NCBI RefSeq assembly: GCF_022654015.1
Contig: NZ_CP073063.1
Span: 62,001 to 126,000 of the forward strand
DNA from: Brevundimonas diminuta
GTDB lineage: Bacteria; Pseudomonadota; Alphaproteobacteria; Caulobacterales; Caulobacteraceae
DNA: 64,000 nucleotides
Direction: 5' to 3'
Part shown: positions 1-7,001 of the stretch, piece after piece
Numbering within the stretch: the first letter of the stretch is position 1
Layout of the letters: each line of letters begins with the position of its first letter
Notes under the pieces: generated by a model
Databases searched by the model: none
The model's input: the letters and a program-made list of their open reading frames with translations, nothing else
What the model was told of the DNA's origin: nothing
Translations under genes and position numbers: made by a program

Positions 1-123
1 CAACTGCTCGCGCCGCTTCAACAGCGCCAGCGCCGCACGCCGCGCCGAGCGCGGACCCAGGCCCGGCAGTTTGGCGAGAAGGGAGATCAGCCGTTCGATC
101 TCCGGCCCGGCGGAGGCGGCCAT
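1..123 (-). CDS. recR: Recombination mediator RecR, N-terminal fragment (cut by window edge)
   Basis: RecR works with RecF and RecO to load RecA on gapped DNA. Only the first 41 codons are visible; the rest lies left of base 1. The translation begins [20 protein letters not shown] and continues into [15 protein letters not shown], the helix-hairpin-helix that opens RecR proteins. The ATG (121-123) overlaps the TGA of the ybaB gene (123-125) in a TGATG arrangement, so translation is probably coupled. The ybaB-recR order is conserved widely in bacteria and is usually preceded by dnaX, which here lies about 4 kb away on the other strand. Confidence 0.9.
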   Translation of the reverse strand, partial: MAASAGPEIERLISLLAKLPGLGPRSARRAALALLKRREQL

Positions 124-452
124 CAGAACAGTTTCGGCATTCCGGGAATGTTCATCCCGGCCATGGGGCCTGCGGCCTCGCGCATCAAAGCGTTGTTCTG
201 CTCATCCAGCTTGCGCTTGGCGTCGGCATGGGCGGCGACGATCAGATCGGCCAGAATCTCGCCCTCGCCCGGGCTCAGCAGACTGTCGTCGATCTTGATG
301 GCTGTAATCTCGCCAGGGCCCTTGAGGGCCACCGAGACGAGGCCGCCGCCGGACGAACCCTCGGCGATCGTTTCCGCCATCTTGGCCTGGGCGTCCTGCA
401 GCTTTTGCTGCATCGCCTGGGCCTGCTGCATCAGTTGGGTCAGATCTTTCAT
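123..452 (-). CDS. ybaB: YbaB/EbfC family nucleoid-associated protein
   Basis: A 109-residue small DNA-binding protein of the YbaB/EbfC family, which forms tweezer-like dimers and associates with the nucleoid. It starts [20 protein letters not shown], the Met/Gln-rich amphipathic helix typical of the family, followed by a [15 protein letters not shown] strand region and an N/P/G/M-rich tail ([13 protein letters not shown]). The ATG at 450-452 is preferred because it has an AGAGGG Shine-Dalgarno sequence and gives the usual family length. The reading frame stays open upstream to a GTG or ATG-less extension that looks unlike the family. It is cotranscribed with recR. Confidence 0.93.
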   Translation of the reverse strand: MKDLTQLMQQAQAMQQKLQDAQAKMAETIAEGSSGGGLVSVALKGPGEITAIKIDDSLLSPGEGEILADLIVAAHADAKRKLDEQNNALMREAAGPMAGMNIPGMPKLF

Positions 453-608
453 GCCCTCTAGATAGGGCGAACCAAGCCTGGGCGACAGAGGGGTTGTGCG
501 CGGTGCGCGATATCGAAACCCAGCCTTTCGGGATTGGCGCTTGCGGCTGTTGCAAAACACCCTAATTAGCACCCGTAATCGTTGCTATTTAAGTCTGGAA
601 CGCATCCC

Positions 609-1223
609 ATGGCCTATGACGCTACTCACCAACGCGACGTCCCGCTGTCGGACGCCGCGCTGTCGCAACTGTTCACCGAGGCGCGTACGCGCAACGGCTG
701 GACCGACCGCCCCGTCGCGCCGGAACTGCTGCACAAGCTGTATGACCTGACCAAGTTCGGGCCCACGGCGGTCAACGGGTCGCCCGCCCGCTTCGTCTTC
801 ATCACCTCGCCCGAGGCCAAAGCCCGCTTGATCCCGCTGATGAGCGAGGGCAATCGCGACAAGACGCAGCAGGCCCCGGTGACGGTGATCGTCGGTCAGG
901 ACATGGATTTCCACGATCATCTCGACGCTCTGTTCCCCCATGCGCCGGGCGCCAAGGCCTGGTTCGCAGACGAGGCCGGCCGGCGCGAGACCGCCTTCCG
1001 CAACGCCTCGCTGCAGGGCGGCTATCTGACCATCGCCGCCCGCGCCCTGGGCCTGGATGTCGGCCCGATGTCCGGCTTCGACGCCGCCGGCGTGAAGGCC
1101 GAGTTCTTCCCCGACAGCCATGTCGAGCCGAACTATATCCTCAACCTCGGCTATGGCTCGGACGAGAACCTGTTTCCACGCTCGCCGCGCCTGTCGTTCG
1201 ACGAGGCCGCGCAGATTCTCTGA
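609..1223 (+). CDS. Nitroreductase family protein, RutE/HadB-like (malonic semialdehyde reductase)
   Basis: A 204-residue FMN-dependent nitroreductase-fold enzyme. The closest remembered group is RutE/HadB, which reduces malonic semialdehyde or nitro and quinone substrates with NAD(P)H. Recognisable stretches are [17 protein letters not shown] (flavin-binding loop), [20 protein letters not shown] and the C-terminal [13 protein letters not shown]. The ATG at 609 is preferred over an in-frame TTG at 582 because family members begin close to the first helix and a GGAA element lies just upstream. It stands alone and is followed by a strong terminator. No other pyrimidine-degradation (rut) genes are nearby, so the physiological substrate is unknown. 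Confidence 0.82.
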   Translation: MAYDATHQRDVPLSDAALSQLFTEARTRNGWTDRPVAPELLHKLYDLTKFGPTAVNGSPARFVFITSPEAKARLIPLMSEGNRDKTQQAPVTVIVGQDMDFHDHLDALFPHAPGAKAWFADEAGRRETAFRNASLQGGYLTIAARALGLDVGPMSGFDAAGVKAEFFPDSHVEPNYILNLGYGSDENLFPRSPRLSFDEAAQIL

Positions 1224-1250
1224 GCCGAACTGTCGGCCCGAAACGAAGAA

Positions 1251-1275
1251 GGGCGGCCCGTCGGGCCGCCCTTTT
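1251..1275 (+). terminator. Rho-independent terminator after the nitroreductase gene
   Basis: A perfect 9-bp stem (GGGCGGCCC / GGGCCGCCC) with a 3-nt loop, followed by TTTT. It sits 28 bases after the stop codon. It may also slow minus-strand transcripts leaving the convergent cytochrome gene. Confidence 0.9.
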
Positions 1276-1295
1276 GTCGTTCATCGCCGGAACGA

Positions 1296-2030
1296 TCAGG
1301 TGTTGGGGGGGGCAGACGCCGTCGCGGCGGGCGGGGCCGCCGGGGTCGCCTGAGACGCGGCGGGGGCGCCGGCGGCCGGGGTCGTGCCGGTCGCTTCGGT
1401 CGCCGAAGCGCCTTCGGTCACCGGGGCCTCGCCCGTCGCAGGCGCGCCGGCGGCCGGCGCGGCCGCGCCAGGCTGACGGGTGGGATCCGGCGCCGGGATG
1501 GCGAAGCCGCCCGAGCCCTGCGTGCGCAGCCAGGCGATCAGATTGATGCGCGTCTGGGTGTCGCGGATGCCGGCGAAGGACATCTTGGTGCCGGGCACAT
1601 ATTTGGCCGGGGCCGTGATGAAGCTGTTGATCTGGTCATAGCCCCATGTCGGCGCCTCCGCCTTATGCTTGGCCATGGCGTCGGAATAGGCGAAGCCCGG
1701 ACGGTGCATGACCGGACCGCCGACCACGCCCCACAGGTTCGGACCGATCTTGTCGGCGCCGCCCTGATGCGCGTCATGGCAGGCTTGGCAACGCGCGAAG
1801 GCGGCCTCGCCGGCGGCCAGATCGGCGGTCGGCAGCACCGTGCCCCAGTCGGGCGCCAGTTCGGCGGCTTCACCGCCGGCGGCCTCTTCCGGCGCATCAA
1901 CGAAATAGCCCATCTTTTCGGGCGCTTCCGAATGATAGACGAGGCCCGAGGCCTGCTGGACGACCAGGATGACGAACGCCGTCCCCAGAGCCGCGCCGAA
2001 AATCTTGTTCCACTTAAGATCGCCGCTCAT
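1296..2030 (-). CDS. cycM: Membrane-anchored class I cytochrome c (CycM-like) with a Pro/Ala-rich tail
   Basis: A 244-residue c-type cytochrome. An N-terminal signal-anchor (about residues 10-30, IFGAALGTAFVILVV) is followed by a mono-haem class I domain: haem site CQACH, then KIGPNLWGVVGGPV and the axial methionine in PGTKMSF. CycM-type proteins carry electrons from the bc1 complex to cytochrome oxidase. The ATG at 2030 is chosen because the hydrophobic anchor starts right after it. The last 60 or so residues are an alanine/proline/threonine-rich low-complexity tail that typical CycM lacks, probably a periplasmic extension. It is divergent from kdsB across 142 bases. Confidence 0.85.
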   Translation of the reverse strand: MSGDLKWNKIFGAALGTAFVILVVQQASGLVYHSEAPEKMGYFVDAPEEAAGGEAAELAPDWGTVLPTADLAAGEAAFARCQACHDAHQGGADKIGPNLWGVVGGPVMHRPGFAYSDAMAKHKAEAPTWGYDQINSFITAPAKYVPGTKMSFAGIRDTQTRINLIAWLRTQGSGGFAIPAPDPTRQPGAAAPAAGAPATGEAPVTEGASATEATGTTPAAGAPAASQATPAAPPAATASAPPNT

Positions 2031-2172
2031 ACGCCTGGTCGTTTCCCTCTGCCGGCCGGGCCCCTCGAAAACACGCCCCGGACATAATCTTGCTTTGGCG
2101 TCTCTGGCACGGTAGCGCCGCCTTCGCAACCGGCCCAACGCGCGACGGGCCAGACAGGCGTCAGGGAAGTCG

Positions 2173-2895
2173 ATGAATCCGTTGATAATGATACCGGCTC
2201 GCATGGCCGCCACCCGCCTGCCGAACAAGCCGCTGGCCCTGATCGGCGACACGCCCATGATCGTGCGCGCCTATCGCCAGGCCGAGGCCTCGGGCCTGCC
2301 GGTCGTGGTCGCCGCCGGGGATCCCGAGATCGTCGAGGCGGTGGAAGCCGCAGGCGGCCGCGCCGTCCTGACCGACCCGGCCCTGCCGTCGGGCTCGGAC
2401 CGCATCCGCGCCGCCGTGGACGCCATCGACCCCGAGGGCGATTTCGACGCCGTCATCAACGTTCAGGGCGACATGCCCTTCGCCAGCCCGGGTCTGGCCG
2501 TCGCCTGCGCCGCCATTCTGCACGGCGAGCCGACCTGCGACATCGCCACCCTGGTCGCCGCCGAGGCCGAGGCGTCGGACCGGACCAATCCGGACGTCGT
2601 CAAGACGGTGCTGGCCCTGGGCGAAGGCGAACGCCAGGCGCGCGCCCTCTATTTCACGCGCTCGACCCTGTATGGCGACGCGCCCGTCTGGCGCCACATC
2701 GGCGTCTATGGCTATCGCCGAGAGGCGCTGAACCGTTTTTGCGCCGCGCCGCCGTCGCCGCTGGAGAAGCGCGAGAAGCTGGAGCAGCTGCGCGCCCTGG
2801 AAATGGGCATGCAGATCTGGGCCGCCGTCATCGACGAAGCCCCCCTGTCCGTCGACAATCCGGCGGACCTGGAGGCGGCGCGGGCGCTGGCCTGA
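2173..2895 (+). CDS. kdsB: 3-deoxy-manno-octulosonate cytidylyltransferase (CMP-KDO synthetase)
   Basis: A 240-residue cytoplasmic enzyme that activates KDO with CTP for lipopolysaccharide inner-core synthesis. The N-terminal nucleotide-binding signature is IPARMAATRLPNKPL. It is followed by SGSDRIRAA, INVQGDMPF (family Q-G-D), the HIGVYGYRREAL segment and the C-terminal EKLEQLRALE, all standard for KdsB. Length is about family-typical. The ATG at 2173 follows an AGGGAAG ribosome-binding site. No other LPS genes adjoin it. Confidence 0.95.
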   Translation: MNPLIMIPARMAATRLPNKPLALIGDTPMIVRAYRQAEASGLPVVVAAGDPEIVEAVEAAGGRAVLTDPALPSGSDRIRAAVDAIDPEGDFDAVINVQGDMPFASPGLAVACAAILHGEPTCDIATLVAAEAEASDRTNPDVVKTVLALGEGERQARALYFTRSTLYGDAPVWRHIGVYGYRREALNRFCAAPPSPLEKREKLEQLRALEMGMQIWAAVIDEAPLSVDNPADLEAARALA

Positions 2896-2920
2896 CGCCG
2901 GAACTGCATCCGGCGAAAAT

Positions 2921-3000
2921 GGTGCAATGGCGTGCAATTTCGGCGGATAGGACTGTTTTTACTAAGGAATGGTTTGCGCCGAATTGCACCGGTGCAATTC
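2921..3000. promoter_or_regulatory. Operator-like cluster: perfect 20-bp palindrome plus two phased half-sites
   Basis: Bases 2981-3000 are a perfect palindrome, GAATTGCACCGGTGCAATTC. Two further copies of its half-site lie upstream in the same orientation: GGTGCAATGG at 2921 and CGTGCAATTT at 2931. The three forward half-sites start at 2921, 2931 and 2991, so they are spaced by 10 and 60 bases, whole turns of B-DNA. This suggests cooperative protein binding. The cognate protein is not recognised, and there is no gene start on either side. Confidence 0.5.
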
Positions 3001-3155
3001 CGTTTGCGATGCTGGTCGCGCGACGATGTCAAAGACCCGTCGGCATCATAGGCCGGGCCGGGGCCCTGTATGGCAGACGGTCGATGCGAAGCCGTAAACC
3101 CCTGAAACGACGCCGATTCGTTCTCTGGGTTAGGATGGAAAGTCATTGAATGCCT

Positions 3156-3175
3156 CCCTCCCCGTTGCGGGAGGG
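3156..3175. repeat. Short palindromic repeat, single-unit relative of the 4316-4458 element
   Basis: A 7-bp stem CCCTCCC / GGGAGGG with loop CGTTGC, just past the 3' end of nudC. It resembles the CCTCCC...GGGAGG units in the larger palindromic element at 4316-4458, so it is probably a solo REP-like unit. It could act as a weak terminator for nudC. Confidence 0.45.
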
Positions 3176-3186
3176 TGAGGCAGTCG

Positions 3187-4107
3187 TCAGGCCTCCTCGA
3201 CCCAGGCCTGGATCAGGCTGTGGGCGATGGCGAAGGGCGGCGGGGCCTGGATGCTCGGATGCTCGCCCGCCAGCACGGCGCGCGCCTCGGCCCGCGTCAG
3301 CCAGGCGACGGCTTCCAACTCGGTCTGGTCCGGTTGCGCCTGATCGTCCGACACCTCCGCGATCAGGCCGATCATCAGTTGCGACGGAAAGGGCCAGGGC
3401 TGGCTGGAGTGATAGGCCGCGGAAATCACGGTCAGTCCGGCCTCCTCCTTCACCTCCCGGGCGCAGGCCTCCTCGATGGATTCGCCCGGTTCCAGGAACC
3501 CGGCCAGGGCCGACATCCGTCCGGCAGGCCAGGCCGCCTGGCGGCCCAGCAGGCAGATGGGCTCCGCCCCGCCCTTATAGACCGGCAGCATGATGGTGAC
3601 CGGATCGACGCGCGGGAAATGTTCGGTCCCGCAGGCCGGGCAGACCCGCTTCCAGCCGCCCGACGCCGTCTCGCTCAGCGTGCCGCAGTTGGCGCAAAAG
3701 CCATGCTTGCGTCGCCAGTCGAACAGGCTCTTGGCCCCGCCGGCCATGGCCGCATCCGCCGCCGGCAGGATCGCCGCCGCCGCACGCATCTCTTGAAAGG
3801 CGCCCAGCCCGGCCAGCGGCCCTTCGGTCGGATCGATGGAGCCTTCGAACTCGATGGCGAAGACGGGTTCGTCGTTCCACAGGCCCAGAAACGCCTCGCG
3901 ATCCCGCACGAGGGTGCGCGCATGGCGCATCTGCAGCCATGCCAGCCTCGGCCCCTCGCCCGTCTCCTCGATCAGCGGCCGTCCTTCCCAGAGCGCCAGG
4001 GCCTGGGCGTAGGGTTTGGCGGCCTGCTCGGCCAGCCAGTCGGGATCATTCCTCAGGTCGCCGGCCCGATCGAGCGGATTGCCGGCGAAGGTGTTCTGAT
4101 GGGCCAT
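3187..4107 (-). CDS. nudC: NAD-capped RNA hydrolase / NADH pyrophosphatase NudC
   Basis: A 306-residue Nudix hydrolase that splits NADH and removes NAD caps from RNA 5' ends. It has a zinc ribbon with C138, C141, C156 and C159 (CANC...CPAC). The complete Nudix box begins GFLEPGESIEEA and continues REVKEEAGL (residues 203-225). The SQPWPFPS signature that distinguishes NudC from other Nudix enzymes is present at 235-242. The ATG at 4107 is preferred; the frame extends 26 codons upstream, but that stretch overlaps the SRP RNA promoter. The gene is divergent from ffs. Confidence 0.93.
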   Translation of the reverse strand: MAHQNTFAGNPLDRAGDLRNDPDWLAEQAAKPYAQALALWEGRPLIEETGEGPRLAWLQMRHARTLVRDREAFLGLWNDEPVFAIEFEGSIDPTEGPLAGLGAFQEMRAAAAILPAADAAMAGGAKSLFDWRRKHGFCANCGTLSETASGGWKRVCPACGTEHFPRVDPVTIMLPVYKGGAEPICLLGRQAAWPAGRMSALAGFLEPGESIEEACAREVKEEAGLTVISAAYHSSQPWPFPSQLMIGLIAEVSDDQAQPDQTELEAVAWLTRAEARAVLAGEHPSIQAPPPFAIAHSLIQAWVEEA

Positions 4108-4122
4108 GCGGGTTTGTAGCTC

Positions 4123-4150
4123 TTGATTCCGGCGTTCGCACCCGTCATAT
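4123..4150 (+). promoter_or_regulatory. Likely housekeeping promoter of the SRP RNA gene
   Basis: A -35-like TTGATT (4123-4128), a 16-bp spacer and a -10-like TCATAT (4145-4150) end about 6 bases before the predicted 5' end of the SRP RNA. It lies immediately upstream of the nudC start on the opposite strand. Confidence 0.5.
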
Positions 4151-4154
4151 CTCC

Positions 4155-4250
4155 GCTTGGAGATCGCGGGCGAAGGCTTCGCCAATCTGGTCAGGGCCGG
4201 AAGGCAGCAGCCACAACGAATTCCCCTTCGGGTCGCGGTCTCTACTTTCT
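4155..4250 (+). ncRNA. ffs: 4.5S signal recognition particle RNA (small bacterial SRP RNA)
   Basis: The conserved SRP core is present: GGTCAGGGCC, the GGAA tetraloop, then GGCAGCAGCC at 4189-4212. Flanking arms pair as the long helix: GGAGATCGCG (4159-4168) with CGCGGTCTCT (4234-4243), and CGAAGG with CCTTCG inside it. The RNA is about 95 nt and binds the Ffh M domain. Ends are inferred from the pairing. The protein partners ffh (48014-49549) and ftsY (29125-30060) are also in the window. The gene sits just upstream of dnaX. Confidence 0.93.
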
Positions 4251-4315
4251 CACATCTTTAGTGCGCTATCCCTCGCGACGCGGTCACTCGCTGCTTGAGC
4301 GCATTGGTGCGTCTG

Positions 4316-4458
4316 TCTCCTCCCTGCGCAGCGGGGAGGGGGACCGCGAAGCGGTGGAGGGGCTCTTGACGTCCCACAGACAGCGGTGATGCGGCAAGAG
4401 CCCCTCCGTCACGGCGCGAAGACGCGCCGCGCCACCTCCCCGCAAAGCAGGGAGGAGA
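4316..4458. repeat. Composite palindromic repeat (REP/BIME-like), about 143 bp
   Basis: The element has perfect 12-bp terminal inverted repeats, TCTCCTCCCTGC (4316-4327) and GCAGGGAGGAGA (4447-4458). A perfect 13-bp inner inverted repeat lies at GGAGGGGCTCTTG (4356-4368) and CAAGAGCCCCTCC (4395-4407). Smaller hairpins such as GACCGCGAAGCGGT fill the gaps. The whole would fold into a cruciform or long hairpin. It contains no gene and lies between ffs and dnaX. Confidence 0.85.
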
Positions 4459-4512
4459 CGAGGGCCGAGAATCGCTTCTTCCCGCCCGTCACCCGCTGTA
4501 AGACTTCCTCCC

Positions 4513-6348
4513 ATGACGGACAGCGATACGAATCTCGACGGCCCGCCCTGGGAAGAGGACGACGTCGCCCCGCGCGACGAGAACACCGACGACATGTTCG
4601 GCGCGCCGGCCGCAGCGGCGCCTGAGCGGGTCGCCGCGCCTGTCGTCAAGCCGGCCCCGGCTGAAGTGGCAGCCCACGTCGATGACGGTGCCGCCTATCA
4701 GGTGCTGGCGCGCAAATATCGGCCGCGCACCTTCGAGGATCTGATCGGTCAGGAGGCGATGGTGCGCACCCTGACCAACGCCTTCGCCACGGGCCGCATC
4801 GCCCACGCCTTCATGCTGACCGGCGTACGCGGCGTCGGCAAGACGACCACCGCTCGCCTTCTGGCCCGCGCCCTGAACAACGAAACCGACGTCATCGACA
4901 AGCCGTCGCTGACCCTGACCGCCCACGGCCGGCACGACGCCGCCATCATGGCCGGCCAGCATATGGACGTGATGGAGATGGACGCGGCGTCGCATACCGG
5001 CGTCAACGACATCCGCGACATTCTGGAAAGCGTCCGCTATGCGCCCGTCGAGGCGCGCTACAAGGTCTATGTGCTGGACGAGGTCCACATGCTGTCGACG
5101 CAGGCGTTCAACGCCCTGCTGAAGACGCTGGAAGAGCCGCCGCCCCACGCCAAATTCATCTTCGCCACCACCGAAATCCGCAAGGTGCCGGTGACGATCC
5201 TGAGCCGGTGCCAGCGCTTCGACCTGCGCCGGGTCGAGCCGGAAATCCTGGTCGAACACCTGGGCCGGATCGCCGACCGCGAAGGCATGAAGATCGAGAC
5301 CGACGCCCTGGCCCTGATCTCGCGCGCGGCCGAGGGGTCGGTGCGCGACGGCCTGTCGCTGCTGGACCAGGCCCTGGTCCAGGCCGAGCGGGGCGAGACG
5401 GTCAAGACCGAAACGGTGCGCGACATGCTGGGCCTGGCCGACCGGACCCAGACCATCGCCCTGTTCGAAAGCGTCATGGCCGGCCGCACGCCCGAGGCGC
5501 TGGAGAGTTTCCGCACCCTGTATGGCTTCGGCGCCGATCCGGTGCAGGTGACGAACGACCTGCTGGAGCACTGCCACGCCGCCTCGGTCGCCAAGATGCT
5601 GGGGCCGAACGCGACGCGCCTGCCCAACGATCAGGCGCAGAAGCTGGCCGCCCTGGGTGCGGCCATTCCGGCGGCGACCCTGTCGCGCACCTGGCAGATG
5701 CTGCTGAAGGCGCTGGACGAGGTGCGGCGCGCGCCCAATCCGGCTGATGCGGTGGAAATGGCGATCGTGCGCCTGGCCTACGCCGCCGACCTGCCCGGAC
5801 CGGAAGAAGCGCTGAAGCGGCTGCAGTCCGGCGAACCCATCGGCGGCGGCTCGGCCCCGCGTGGAGGCGGCGGAGGCGGCGGCGGCACCTCGGCGCAGCT
5901 GGCGACGCGGCCGGTGATGGCGCCTGCCCTGCCCGATCCGCAGACCTTCGAACAGGTCGTCGCCCTGATCGGCGAGAAGCGCGAGGTTGGGCTTCAGATG
6001 GACGTGGAGCGGTATGTGAAGCCGGTCTCGTTCAAGCCCGGCGCCATCGTCTATGAAAGCGTCCAGGGCGCGCCGATCGAACTAGCGCGAAAGCTGTCGG
6101 CCCGCCTGCGCGAATGGACCGGCCGCACCTGGCTGATCGCCGCCAACGGCCAGGGCGGGGCCGAGACGGTCATCGAGATCCAGAAAAAGGCCCGTGCCGC
6201 CGAACGCGCCGAGGTCGAGGCCAATCCCTTCGTCCAGGCGGTGCTTCAGGCCTTCCCCGGCGCCAAGCTGGGCGAGATCAAGACCATCGCCCCGACCGTC
6301 GTCACCCCGGAAATCCCCGACGTGGTCGAGGACGACGACGAGGACTGA
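4513..6348 (+). CDS. dnaX: DNA polymerase III subunits gamma/tau
   Basis: A 611-residue clamp-loader ATPase of the replisome. After an acidic Ala/Pro-rich leader of about 60 residues come YRPRTFEDLIGQ, Walker A GVRGVGKTT (104-112), Walker B YVLDEVHMLS, and the sensor region FATTEIRKVPVTILSRCQRF. A Gly-rich linker near residue 460 precedes the tau C-terminal region. The four-cysteine zinc module normally found between Walker A and the DEVH box is absent: residues 120-155 contain no cysteine. ATG 4513 is taken as start; the conserved core begins near residue 61. I did not identify a frameshift slip site for gamma. Confidence 0.95.
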   Translation: MTDSDTNLDGPPWEEDDVAPRDENTDDMFGAPAAAAPERVAAPVVKPAPAEVAAHVDDGAAYQVLARKYRPRTFEDLIGQEAMVRTLTNAFATGRIAHAFMLTGVRGVGKTTTARLLARALNNETDVIDKPSLTLTAHGRHDAAIMAGQHMDVMEMDAASHTGVNDIRDILESVRYAPVEARYKVYVLDEVHMLSTQAFNALLKTLEEPPPHAKFIFATTEIRKVPVTILSRCQRFDLRRVEPEILVEHLGRIADREGMKIETDALALISRAAEGSVRDGLSLLDQALVQAERGETVKTETVRDMLGLADRTQTIALFESVMAGRTPEALESFRTLYGFGADPVQVTNDLLEHCHAASVAKMLGPNATRLPNDQAQKLAALGAAIPAATLSRTWQMLLKALDEVRRAPNPADAVEMAIVRLAYAADLPGPEEALKRLQSGEPIGGGSAPRGGGGGGGGTSAQLATRPVMAPALPDPQTFEQVVALIGEKREVGLQMDVERYVKPVSFKPGAIVYESVQGAPIELARKLSARLREWTGRTWLIAANGQGGAETVIEIQKKARAAERAEVEANPFVQAVLQAFPGAKLGEIKTIAPTVVTPEIPDVVEDDDED

Positions 6349-6357
6349 AGCGCTGCT

Positions 6358-6912
6358 CTATCGCGGGGCGCGTTTGGCCAGGATGCGTTGCAGGGTGCGG
6401 CGGTGCATGCCCAGACGGCGCGCCGTCTCCGAGACATTGTGGTCGCACAGCTCATAGACGCGCTGGATATGCTCCCAGCGGACGCGGTCGGCGCTCATGG
6501 GGTTTTCGGGCGGTTCGGGCGAATCGCCGGTGGCGAGCAGGGCCTTGACCACGTCGTCCGCATCGGCGGGCTTGGACAGATAGTCGACGGCGCCAGCCTT
6601 GACCGCCGCGACCGCCGTGGCGATGGCGCCGTAGCCGGTCACCATGACGATGCGGGCGTCCTCGCGCTTTTCGCGCACCGACTCGACGATCTTCAAGCCG
6701 TTGCCGTCCTCAAGCCGCATGTCCAGCACGGCGAAGGCCGGGGCCTTGTCGCGCAGCAGCTGCATCGCCTCGGCGACGGATTCGGCGGTCGTCACCTGAA
6801 AGCCGCGCGCCTCCAACGCCCGCCCCATCCGGGTGCGCAGGGCCTGGTCGTCATCCAGCAGCAGCAGGGACTTGTCGGCCAGGGCGGCGATGCGGGCTTC
6901 GAGTTCTGACAT
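6358..6912 (-). CDS. regA: Redox response regulator RegA/ActR/PrrA
   Basis: A 184-residue response regulator. The receiver domain has DDD at 20-22, the phospho-acceptor Asp64 in AVLDMRLEDG, and the conserved switch Thr and Lys in MVTGYGA and LSKPADA. A Pro-rich hinge (PEPPENP) leads to a Fis-type helix-turn-helix, NVSETARRLGMHRRTLQRIL. This HTH is nearly invariant in the RegA/ActR/PrrA group, which controls respiration and other redox genes. It follows regB on the same strand with an 89-base gap. Confidence 0.93.
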   Translation of the reverse strand: MSELEARIAALADKSLLLLDDDQALRTRMGRALEARGFQVTTAESVAEAMQLLRDKAPAFAVLDMRLEDGNGLKIVESVREKREDARIVMVTGYGAIATAVAAVKAGAVDYLSKPADADDVVKALLATGDSPEPPENPMSADRVRWEHIQRVYELCDHNVSETARRLGMHRRTLQRILAKRAPR

Positions 6913-7001
6913 GCGTTTCTCTCTCCTGCCGCTTCAAGTCGGGACGGGTAGCGCGCGGGTCAAGGCCAAGGTTCCGCCTGCGACGCTTCGACCCAATCCG
7001 C

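Larger units (their letters stand above)
2896..3186. other. Intergenic region between convergent kdsB and nudC, with no convincing gene
   Basis: These 291 bases are more AT-rich than the flanks in their first half. They hold a cluster of GTGCAAT-type elements (2921-3000, listed separately) and a small CCCTCCC/GGGAGGG hairpin (3156-3175). Short frames on both strands were checked and have no ribosome-binding site or recognisable protein. Promoter-like or operator-like DNA between two gene 3' ends is unexpected. Confidence 0.6.

Noticed and set aside
3009..3149. A short, very basic peptide frame in the kdsB-nudC gap
   Set aside because: No ribosome-binding site and composition typical of random GC-rich sequence.
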